A stretch of DNA of 64,000 bases from Glandiceps talaboti (lineage: Eukaryota > Hemichordata > Enteropneusta > Spengelidae), in contig NC_135568.1 in assembly GCF_964340395.1 (NCBI RefSeq), forward strand, positions 3,398,501 to 3,462,500, given 5' to 3'. Position 1 is the first letter of the stretch. The number at the start of each line of letters is the position of its first letter. The notes beneath the pieces were generated by a model that was not told the DNA's origin, searched no databases, and saw only the letters and a list, made by a program, of their open reading frames with translations. Below are positions 13,526 to 26,200 of this stretch, in pieces. A program made the translations under genes and the position numbers.

Positions 13526-13797
13526 TGTATGTATGTATGTATGTATGTATGTCTGTCTGTCTGTCTGTCTTTCTGTCTGTTGGTTTGTATGTCTGCCTGT
13601 CTATCTATCTGTCTGTCTTCCTGTATGTCTGCCTGTCCGTTTGTGTGGCTGTTTGTCTGTCTGTCTGTCTATGTCTGTTGGTTTGTATGTCTGCCTGTCT
13701 ATCTGTATGTCTGCCTGTCCGTTTGTGTGGCTGTTTGTCTGTCTGTCTGTCTCTCTGTCTGCCTGTTGGTTTGTATGTCTGCCTGTCTATGTCTGCA

Positions 13798-13837
<40 letters not shown>

Positions 13838-16800
13838 CGTTTGTGTGGCTGTTTGTCTGTCTGTCTGTCTGTCTGTCAGTTTGCATGCTTGTGTCTCAAT
13901 ATTAAGTTACATGTATTTCTAACCGACAATGGTTAGAATAATTAATTATTTAAACTCAATTATACTTTATATAAGGGCAACTGATAATAATCATGGCAAA
14001 GTATTCAAAGTGTCTGTACAGAAATACATGTGAGTTCCTAACACTACAAAAACAATAAACGATTTTTTCCCAACGGCAGCTTGGTTAATGGGCAGGATAC
14101 TTTGTTGGGTTGTTTATAGTCGTACCTTCCTCCAAAGCAACATGACAACAAAGATGATAAACAAATGATAAACATAATGAAATGTTTTCCTGTATAACAT
14201 AAAATTGAATGATTCATCCAGCAAAGTTATGCTTCAATAACTTTGTTTTAATAGGATGTTGAATTATTTATGCAAATTATATCTCATACAATGCACACAA
14301 CTCTGAACAAAAGGACTGAAATATTTTATCTTTATTGGATATGAATTGATAAGATTATATGTAAGATTATTATTTAATGAAAGTGATCTATTTTATAGTT
14401 GTATATTTCACACTTGTGAACACAATGAACGTTAAACTTTAGAAGCCATTCTTTTCATTTGAATGAAGTATACCGTTTTGATCTTTGTTGCAGGTTTGAA
14501 TAGACTGTTAGCATCCTTAGACCAGATACAGAATAAATTAGATGGAAGGGAAGACGACTTTTTGTTCCTTCGTCATCTCTTCCAAAGCCAAGACATCCAG
14601 GCATTACTGAAGGTGAGTCACTTTAATAGACCTTTCTAATGTATAGTGCCCTCTGGTGGTGTCAGTGAATATTGATTGATTATACATACTGAGACAGACA
14701 TTACTGAAGGTGAGTGACCAGAATAGACCTTTCTAATGTAAAGTGCCCTCTGGTGGTGTCAGTGAATATGGAATAATTATGCATACCAAACTAAGACATC
14801 CAGTATTACTGAAGTTAATTGTCAGTCACAGACAGCCAGTGACTTTCTTTAAGAATTGGTATTGTTATTCATATGTCATGTGAAGTTCAGCATGTCTTGT
14901 GAAGGTTCAGCATGTTCTGTGAAGTTCACTAATCTGCCTTGTATAAACATTGAGGGCGCTGTCTGTCTGCATAGTATAACCATATTATGGATTCAAAAGG
15001 CACAGCTTTGGGATATTAGTCGCATCATTAACTCTAGAAAGAATGTACAGAATGCCACTTTGTAGATTTTAATGATTTGATAAGCTAAATGGTAATCCTG
15101 AAATACAAAGATATTCTAGTAATGATGTACATCATAGTTTTATCAGATTTTGAGAGAGAAAAAAAGAATTGACTTCCCTCATACATTATTCAGATAGTTG
15201 CTAGCAATGTTGTTGCTATGGCTTGGGAACCTAGGTAACAGAGAATGGAAATCTGGTAAAAGCGGACAGATTTTTAAAACTTTACTGTAGTAGGCAAAAA
15301 TATTTAAAAAGTGCAATTTTATTCATAATTAGATAGAACTATGGAAGTCAATGTTTTTTCAAAGGTGGTAAGCAGGTAAAATCTGTGAGTTCCCCTGCCA
15401 TTTTTACCGTGTTCCTCCTACCAGTGTTTTTTTAAGGACGGTAAGCAAGTAAAATCTACTCAGGTTCCCCTGCCATTTTTACCAGGGTTCTCCACCAAAA
15501 TTAAGGTACACAGTATAGATATTTAGCTTTGCAAATTTTACTAGATTTCCTGCCGCTGTAACTGGGGTTCTTCGCCCTTAGCAAAACATGGAATATTGTA
15601 GTTGTGTAAATTTAGAATTAATGATTAATCTAGTTGTAATTTTCAGAGTATAACAAAATGTTTGTGTGTGCACAAGGTAGAAAGACATTCTTAGTGATGG
15701 CATGTTTTAATATTTATTATTTATCAGATTTTAACAAATACATTATGCATTAATTAGCTAGCCATAGTCAGCAACACAGGTAGAACCTTAGGCCTAAAAA
15801 ATATTTGGTTCTGGTTACTAGTCTTCACTACGACCCTTAACTTGTTTTTACTTATTCAAGAAAAAATAAATAAAATCGTGAAAATTATGAAGTATCGCAA
15901 GAAATAGTAGATGTCGAAACTGACATCAAGTTAAAAAGACAACATAAAACTGTTCTTCCAATCTGTAATGGCTGTACATCTGATGAGAAGAAACCAATAA
16001 CACAGAGACCATATAGAAAACAATGGAAAACATAACTACCTGAACTAGACACTCATATGAAAAAATGTTTTTATATAAAAAAATAAAATGAAAAATCTAT
16101 CTATTCCTACCCTACCTATCTAATTGGAACTGTACAATTTCTTACTTTATACAGAGTGTAGCATATTCTATGAATGTAGCGTGGATCCGATGTTCCACTG
16201 ATTGTGAAATAAAGAGATGTAATAAAGAGATAGCCAAGTAATGATAATGGCATGCATTACTATTTTTTCTGATTTTGCGGAATAACTGCATTTCTGTCAT
16301 GAATTATCCATTGATTTGCTAGGCTGGCAGTTGTTGGCTATAAATAGGCACTAAGTATGCAGAGAGCCACAAGACATACATGTTTTGTATTTTCTTGTAG
16401 CATATTCCACAAATGAAGTAGAGGGAGTTTGAATGATATAATGATGTTTTCCACTGAGTATAGAAAAAAATTCAAACCCTTGTTATGATGAATAAAGATT
16501 CATTTTGAAAAACCTGAGCAATATCGATACACATCTCTCAAAATCAGACAAAGAGAAATGCATGCCATTAGTGGAATATCTTTGTATTTAGCAACACAGC
16601 ATACCATGTCGTTGAAATCATCTTCACTACATGTTTGTAGAATATGAACTATATTACTTCTCAGACTTTTTAGTAATGGCATGCATTTCTATTTGTCTGA
16701 TTTTGAGAGATGTGAATATTTCATTCATGTATTATGTTTGGATTTATCAGCCATTGACAATTATTGTCTATAGACAGAAACCAAGAAGTACTTACTTGTA

Positions 16801-19800
16801 GAACATTCTACAAATGTAGTGAAGATTTCAAGATAAATTTTGTGTCAATGATTATGAAATACAAAGATATTTCAGTAATAGCATGCATTATTCTTTATAT
16901 CTGAAATGTGTGTCTCTCATTCATGCATTATTTAGTGATTTGCTAGCAGTTATTGGTAACAGACAGAACCCCAAAAATAGTTCATTGTGAGTTATAGGAT
17001 ATTGCACAAAGTTTAACACAGAAGAGATGATAGAAAATATGGACCTCCTCAAAATGATGTATAGTAACATGTAATTGTTTTTCAAAAACAATCCTGTAAA
17101 TTATTCATCAAATTGCTAGCAGTTGTTTGCAACAAACAAAACCCACGAAATAGTTCAGACTTCCTAAATTTTAAGTTGTAGATAACATATTTCACAAACA
17201 TTGAAGAGAAGTCGTCATTGATATGATAGATAACTGATTTCCAAAAATATCTTGTAAATTATTCATCGAATTGCTAATAGTTGTTGGCAGTAAATGGAAC
17301 ACAAGAAATACCTGTAGAAAGTTCCTTGTGAGTTGTAGTATATTTAGCCTGGATATCCGGATGCCAACGTGGTCTATAACTAAAACTGGTGTAAATCGTA
17401 ACAATACTTATAGGAACTAGACTATAGCATATTCCACAAAACATAGAAGAGAAGATTTCATTGATATGTTAATCTCCATCATCAATCATAGCAAAATACA
17501 GAAATCCTGATAACACAGTGAACATTAGTGTGTTTATCTGATTGTTAGAAGTCATTCCTTAATGACTTAGGTAAGTCTACTTATACCCAACTAATACAAA
17601 TCATTTCAACCTTTGAAATATTCCTCTAACTCTCTAACGAGAATTTTATTTCCATAAGGGTTGCATCAAATTGCTGACTAATCTGACAGATCAAAGAGCA
17701 GTCATTTATCATTTTGAAAACAGATAAAGTGGTAAAATGGTCTATGTGTAGTCTGGGTGTAATGGTAACGATACTGTATAGGTCATTAGGAACTAGACTG
17801 TATGAGTGGAGGTGTAAATCGTAACGATACTGTATAGGAACTAGACTATGTGAGTGGAGGTGTAAATCGTAATGATACTGTATAGGAACTAGACTACATG
17901 TATGTGAGTGGAGGTGTAAATCGTAACGATACTGTATAGGAACTAGACTGTGAGTGGATGTTTAAAGGTAACGATACTGTATAGGAACTAGACTGTGAGT
18001 GGAGGTGTAAATGGTAACGATACTGTATAGGAACTAGACTGTGAGTGGATGTTTAATGATAATGATACTGTATAGGAACTAGACTAGTCTATGCAAGGCT
18101 GTGTTCTGTATTCTGTGACTTAAGTTTAAAGTCATATACTAGTATCACTGATAGTAGACATGTTTCTTTGTAGGGCTGTATTTATCTTAGGTGAAATGAG
18201 GGGTATAGGAATTATACAGCAGTTGATTTGTGACATACCGTACATGTACCGTACAAATGTACCTCAAGTGAAAGGTCAATGTTGTAGACATGTATTGTCG
18301 AATGGCTGTCATTTCGTGTGTAGACTGTGGTCCAAGTATTAACTCAATAACACCCACTCACCCCCTCCCCCCCCCTCCTCCAAGTCCCATTTCATCTTGT
18401 TATACAGAAGGATGAAATGACAAGCATGCCTCATAGTCTTTTGTCCAGTGATGTCATTACTTAAGTTGAGGGGTCCTTACACCGTAAATTCTCCAATCCT
18501 ATTTTAACCTGTTTCGTGTACAAATGTATCAGGAGAGACGACTTTGACAATGATAAGTACACTTTATTGGAATATTAGAAATTAAATTTAGTCTACATGT
18601 TATTTTATGATTTGACAATATTTCTATTTCAGATTCACAGTAAAGTATCTTCATTAGAAGCCATTGAACCATGTCCTGTGACTGGTAGTGCATCACAAAT
18701 ATCTTATGATGTAAGTACAATACGGTATCATATAGTATAGTGCAGTACAGTGCAGTGCAGTGCAGTGTAGTGCAGTATAGTACAGTACAGTGCAGTACAG
18801 TGCAGTGCAGTGCAGTACAGTGCAGTATAATGAAGTGTAGCATTCTATATCACAGTACAACATAGTACATGTATTAAGTATCCCTATGGTAAAGTTTAGT
18901 ATAGGAAGCATGATAAACATTATATTTACACACATATCTATTACATATAGCATTACTGTAGCACACAACAATGTACCGATAGAATTAATACCGTGCTGTC
19001 AAGTACAAGTATATTGCTGTGATGTTCACTACAGTTGAATAACTCACACTGGTTACAGAATACATTATACATGTACTTGTACAAACTGTATTCGGAAATG
19101 CTATTTAGAAAGGAATTTTCAAGCTACCAAGACAGTACAATGTATTACTATAGTATTAGGCAAAATAATATCATATAACCACACCTACATGTATTGAAAT
19201 CCTTGTTTTGATATATTTCAGCTTACAGATGAGTTGAGAAACAAACCCAGCAATGCTGATGCCAAAGAATTATATCAAATACTAACTAATCCATACATCA
19301 GAGTAAGTTATACTATTCTTCATCTCTACCTCACTGCCAACCATGTCTCTTGTTTTCCTGGGAGTGAAACATGGCCCTTTAATAGGACATTTAGTTGTGA
19401 ATTCCAGTTAACTAGACAGAAAACTCGTAAGCCATTACAATGACACCATTTGTCAACTTGTAAATTTAACACATTCTGCTGTGCCCAAGAGTTGTAGTTG
19501 GGTACTTCTCCTTTTGTAAAATGTGTGTGAAAAATTCATCTTTAAATCAACCTTAGTACCTGTTCATCATCAGACCCAGTTCTTAACCACTACGTTATGA
19601 AAGTTTAAACCAACACTAGCTGTAACTAGAATATTAATTTTTCGATCAGAAAACCAACAATATATTCACTGAAAATTGTCAAAATACCAATAATTAGACA
19701 ATGTGCATGGTAATTGTATCAATAAGTAATACAGTAACAGGTTGAAATGGTGATTGTATTGGGTAACTGATTGTTGGGTGGAGACCCAAAATCAATTTGA

Positions 19801-22800
19801 TCGGAGCTCCATACAATGTAGCTACACAACTATGCTTGCCCACAGGTGGTTCAATACTATTCAGGGTGTACAATATTATGAGTAAGTCCTTATATTTAAC
19901 CAAGCAGTTTCACAAAATGTTCTAATTGCAGGTTGTGCAGCTCTAAGTATCGATCATTATTATCATTATTATCGTCTCAACTTGATTTTGCAGCTCCACA
20001 TACCAAGTTATAACTCTTTATGTTGTTATTGTTGTAGACTTTATTAGAAGCCCATGACACTATTGCCAATAAAGACTTCCTACCTAAACTACCTGATATA
20101 CAAGATTTAGATGAAGGAGAACCGTCTGTAAAGATTGTCAGACTTGTTAAAAGCAATGAACCATTGGTAAGTCTTAGACTATCCTTTTGTACACTAATAT
20201 TTATCCAACTGTCATTTACTAGCAGAAATGTTTTACATACTGGATTCCTGCTGTAAGTATACAACCAGTGACAGGCAAGCATTTACAAATGGAACTCATT
20301 ACAACCAGTGACAGGCAAGCATTTACAAATGGAACTCATTACAACCAGTGACAGGCAAGCCTTTACAAGTGGAACTCATTACAAACAATTAAATGTGAAA
20401 CATAAAAAGTTGTCTAAATTTACATGCTCAATCACTCCATATATTTGACAGGGTGCAACAATTAAATGTGATGAAGATACAGGCATGATAGTGATAGCTC
20501 GTATAATGCATGGTGGTGCAGCTGATAGAAGTGGTGTTATTCATGTTGGTGATGAAGTCCATGAAGTTAATGGTATACCAGTTAGAGGCAAAGAACCTGA
20601 TGATGTTGTCGGTATATTGGTATGTAAACTTAGAAAAGATATAAATTTTCTCATGTCATGTATTGTAGAACACCGACACCCCAAACACACCTCTTTACAA
20701 AGGTAATATGTGTCCTAGAATTCTCCCTTTACCAAATTGGTCTCATTGTGCATCCGAAACACTTCCATAACTATTGAGTCTTAAAGGGGGAAGCACACCA
20801 CTGTTAAGGGACCGGTCAGTTTCTCCAGCCTGGAGGTGGGGGGGGGGGGGGGGGGGGGGATTCTTAAATCGGGCCGACAAAAAGTCACTGACCCCACCCT
20901 ATCTGTAAAACCAAAAACAGGCTGACCCCGCACTGTAGAAGCACACCACTTAAATTCAGAAGAAATAATCTTTATACTGCAAAATCTATAAATCGTAATG
21001 GACTGAAGAGTAAAAGAAATGGACTCTATACACATAGTGACATAGGCAGTCATCGTCACTGAATCCCCAAAAATACTGAAGTGTCCAGGATAGGACTTGA
21101 AACTGTTAACATGCAAAACACCAGCAAGTCCAGAAGGATAGATTTTAATAACTTTGTTATAAAATCATTAATCATTCTTGCAAACCAGAGCTGTTATTTC
21201 TTTTGCTACACTGGGACGACTCATTAAGATGGGTGCCGTAAAATAGGCCGTGGTTTGCAATGATGATCATTAATGTGCTGTAATGTATAGATACATGTAT
21301 ATGAATTCCTTATGCTACAGTATTGATGTTATTATCTGTTTGTTTATACCAGGCTGGTATTAATGGTACTATAACCTTCAAACTGGTTCCTGTAGAGATG
21401 GAGAATAGACCAAACAGAGAAAGTCAGGTAAGATACAAGAATGCTGGTGATTATTCCTTGATCTAGGCACCCCCATATTTGGACATAATGTGTACTTTGA
21501 TTATGTACAGTGTCATAGCTGGCATTGTCATCAATGCAGTGGTCACCTTCCTGAAATATGAACCATAGGAAGTGATCATTTCATTCATCATTGCATATCT
21601 GGTGTTATTTCTGTACAGTAACATGTTTTACCACAGTTTTTACATGAAATAAGCTTCTATGATATAATATATTTGTGATATTTCAGGTTCGGGTGAGAGC
21701 ACACTTTGACTATGATCCAATGGATGATAGAATTATTCCATGTAAGGAAGCTGGTCTTGCTTTCAATAAGGGAGATATCCTTCACATTGTAAACCAGGAA
21801 GACCCTAGCTGGTGGCAAGCCAGGAAAGAAGGGGACAGGAATCAAAGAGCAGGACTCATTCCGGGAAAACAGTTACAGGAAAGGAGGGAAGCGTTAAAGA
21901 GATCCACACCTTCAAGTCCAATACTTAGAGAGACAGGTAAATAACTAGTCCTAAATACTTCAATTTTTCATTGTCAGCAGAAAATAATATTAGAACTCTA
22001 CCATCATGGAGGCCAGTCAGGTGGGATAAGATAAACCTTAGTACTTGGATCAAACACATGAAAATGGCAATGTACAGAGATGTACGTCCAAAAAAAAGGA
22101 GAAATGTTTTTGGTCAGCACACGCATCACTTAAATACCCTCACGTCAGTCTTTTTTTTAATGTTTGTTTAGCCCATGCAGTCTGCAGATCCGAGGGGAAA
22201 CACAAAAATAACCCTCCCTACTTCAGTGAAGACAGAGCCAATCATGAACAAGCAAATGACACCTGCCCCACATATACACTTGCTCTAAAGTACTAAATAA
22301 AAAAAACAGTAACTGCCTTAAATAGTAGATTGAATGACAGGTTTGTTGAGAATTTAAAAAACAAAAAAAACAAAAAAAAACATCATCACATCATTGTAGA
22401 CAACTCGTCCTGACCAGAAACAATTCTCTTTTTTTTGGCCTAATCTCATGTAAAACCCAAGTATACCACACTTGCATTCACAAATCGTTTGTTACTTTGA
22501 TATGTTCATTCCTAAATGTTCCTTTATTTGTTCCTTTTATCAGGATCACCAGGGTTACGAGGTTCTGGAAGAGGCAGCAGTATTAGAAATAGTAAAAGAA
22601 AAACTAGAAAAATTATGTATCATACTAGAGAAAATGATGGTAAGTTTAGATAAATGGTTTAAAGTAATGTAAGAAATTTATGCATGAACGATATTTTACT
22701 TTCTAGAATTGATGTAGATGAATTATTGTATCTGTTAGCAGTAATGGAAAGTGGACTCATGTTGTTCACAGTTCACAGTTCTTCCTCTCAGTATGGCTTA

Positions 22801-23125
22801 GCCCCAGTATGTAAGACAGACAGGCTGTATAATTTTACTAGTGTTTTACAAGAAGTCCGTGAAAAATTTTAAGTGACAGATTGATTTCTAACCAAGTGTT
22901 TATGGTAGATTTGATATACAGTGTAACTAGCGATATAAGTTATATATGTATGAATAACTAGATATATGTGAGATTTAGGTTCATTTGTGCAAGTATACCT
23001 ATAAAATTATGATACACATTGAGGGCATCTGAAATAGAAATGTCTTTTTTAATGTTATTGATGTTAATGTGTGCATGTCTGCCTGTGTGAATGTTTGTCT
23101 TCCTGTGTGTGTGTATGTGGGGGGG

Positions 23126-23222
<97 letters not shown>

Positions 23223-26200
23223 TGACAACTAGGAGATAGCAAGAGACAGTAAATGATTGTAGTCACGTAGCTAGTAGTTTGTATTGTAAGTCATTAACAA
23301 GACTAACTTCCAACACTACGTTAGTAGTTTTCCGATTTCATCTTTTAATAAAGTAAAGTACATGTGAGAAGGAAATGTATGAAATGGGGACTACTTTTGA
23401 ACAGAACAATTGATGATTATAGAGTTAGAAATATTACTAGTTGAATGTCTTTGTCTCATTTCCCTGTTGAATTACTAATATTGTATGAATTTTACAGACA
23501 TTACAAGATCATGTTTCTTGAACTCTATCAAAAGTAGAAGTAATTATAACTTGTAAGATGTTGGAAGTAAATGTGATTCTATGAGATAAACAAAATATAT
23601 GCAGTAAGTTCGTACGTTTGCCAGACAAAAACCCATAAATTTTACTTTACCACACAATAATTATCAAGTAATTGCATGATTTATCATACTTCTTTTGATT
23701 TCATTTCATCAACATTCTGACACGATTGAAAAATTGTCTGTCAAACACGAGGACGTCTGCATTTGTTTTGTCTCATTTACCAGGAAGTACACAGTCCATT
23801 GAAATGACTGGTAAATTGTCTGTGACATTTGCCTTGACAGAGTATGATAGTGAAGAAATTTTAGTTTATGAAGAAGTAACTAAATATCTACCTAATCTTG
23901 GTAGATTTAGACCCATGGTGCTCATCGGTAAGTATTGAAGTTTTTGTATACCAGGTGTTATCAGACTAGACTGTAAGATAAATTGTCATTCTGCCCGCAT
24001 GAGTCTTTCAAGTGGTGACTGATGCAACAGCATTATGTGTCATATCTTATACACTTGTATATTACTAGTACACAGACTATTACATTACTGATGGATTATT
24101 TTCATTTAATTATATTTTCTAAAGTGCTTCTGAACAGTAATTCTTAGGATATTGCTGCTACGCAAATATTTATGTTACTATCATTATTAGACACAATCAT
24201 ATGGAAGAGTTTGTGCTTCCTCCTTGGACTTGATTATAAGTATATAATAGGCACCTCAAATTAGAATACACATCGCCATAGCGATATTTAGAGTTTAATC
24301 AGGCTAAGGGGCACAACAAACTGGGAGTTACTCTCGGCTTTCACCAGGGAATAGGGTATAGTAGATGCTTCTGCAACTTCAAACGAATCCTCATCAATCT
24401 GAGTAATATCACTTCAATTGTGCCCAGACATGTACAGAGGAGTTTCACATCATGCTAGAAGGTACCAGGCGTTGATATTGTATATTTGCATAAGTTCACC
24501 AGGTGTTCATAATTATAATTTTCCATATGTAATATTATAGGTTCACCTGTGTTCATAATTATAATATTTCACATTTGAATATTTAGGTTCACCAGGTGTT
24601 GGTAGAAATGAACTAAAAAGAAGACTTATTGCCAGTGATCCAAATCACTTCAAAGCAACGATACCTCGTAAGTTATTATCAATTCTATTTTCCAAATCAT
24701 TTCAAAGCAACCATACCTCAAATTCAACAACAAATTACAGACAAGTCACCTATGGAGGGCATTCATTCTCATATGTCTATTGGTCTAAACTATAGAACTC
24801 TTTGCCATTTGACATTTGCCAAGCTTCCAGCCTAGATTGCTTGCTTGAGAACAAACCTGAAGACTTAATTGTTCAGCAAAGCCTATGGTGTACTTTAGCT
24901 ATTCAGTGCTACTGAAGTCATGATGGGTGAATGATTAGCGTGACCGGTTTGGAACCTACAGGTTGCAGGTTCGAGCCCTGTCGCTGCCTGCTGTTTGTTT
25001 CTGAGTGGCTAAAGTCCTTGGGCAAGATTTGAACCACGACTGTGCTTCAGTCAACCCAGCTGTATAATTGGGGACCTGGTAGGATGTAGGTTGCAATGTG
25101 AAGGCTTTAATCCTATGCGCTGAAATGGCTGCAATGGATTGTATGCTCCCCGGGGAGTTGAGGAAGACTAAAGGGCCTTTGTGCCGTTCTGATCCGAGCC
25201 AGGGTTAATAATTGTAAAGCGCTTTGAGCATGGTGTGGGAAAGCGCTATATAAGAACCCAACATTATTACTGACCAGAACATTGCACAGTGTGGGAAAGC
25301 GTTATATAAAAACCAACGTTATTATTTATCATTATCTTCATCAACAGACACGTCAAGACCCAAGAAACCAACGGAAGTGGAAGGCAAAGAATATCACTTC
25401 TTATCACGAATACAAATGGAAGCAGATGTTCAATCCAATAAATTTATAGAGCATGGTGAATACAAAGGCAATCTTTATGGTACAAATTTAGATGCTATAT
25501 ATGATGTAGTCAATGCTGGTAAAGTCTGTATTCTGAACGTACATCCCCAGGTGAGTTGCATCATGGGTAATATATGCTATTTACAATGTAGTCAATGCTG
25601 GTAAAGTCTGCATTCTGAACGTACATCCCCAGGTGAGTTGCATCATGGGTACACTAGGCTATTTAGAATGTAGTCAATGCTGGTAAAGTCTATTCTTAAC
25701 GTACATCCCCAGGTGAGTTTCATCATGGGTAATCTGTGTTATACAATTATGATGTAGTCAATGCTGGTAAGGTCTGTATTCTTAATGTACATCCCCAGGT
25801 GAGTTGCATCATGGGTGATCTATTTTATATGTAATGTAGTTTTAAAATGCTGTTGTGAAATACTGAAATTCACCATGGAACAGCTGATTACAAGAAAACA
25901 TCCATACATAAGAGTCATGTATGTACTACTGGTATTCCTAAGGACACAAGAAACAACTTTGTAGATAACATTTAGATAGAATAGTATCTTCAGGAGCTGG
26001 TCAAAGTCATGTAAATTTTAGAGTTATGATCTGCCTCACTAAAGTTTTCCCTCTGTACCTCAAAGTGTTGGCTGTATGGTCATTGTATGTTATCATTTTT
26101 ACAATCTGGACAATATAGGATTCATGTTGGTATCGATCATAGTTGTGTAGTACATGGTCTGTTTGTTGTATCTACATTACAAGCCCTCAAGATGTTAAAG

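Larger units (their letters stand above)
15070..17560. repeat. Degenerate ~230-bp tandem repeat array
   Basis: Decayed units share, in order: aaatacaaagatattc, gtaatggcatgcat, tctgattttgagag, cattcatgcattatt, ttgctagcagttgttggc, cagacagaacccaagaa and gtagcatattccacaaa. I count roughly seven to eight units within intron 2 of the MPP7-type gene. One unit near 16500-16670 is inverted. Confidence 0.75.

Noticed and set aside
13373-13936. Long cysteine/valine/leucine-rich open frames in three plus frames and a QTDR-repeat frame on the minus strand
   Set aside because: They are translations of the CTGT/ATGT tetranucleotide array. All frames are open because the unit lacks stops.
24940-24990. tRNA-like segment with a B box
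   Set aside because: It is the head of a SINE, shared with 46591-46919, and does not fold as a complete tRNA.
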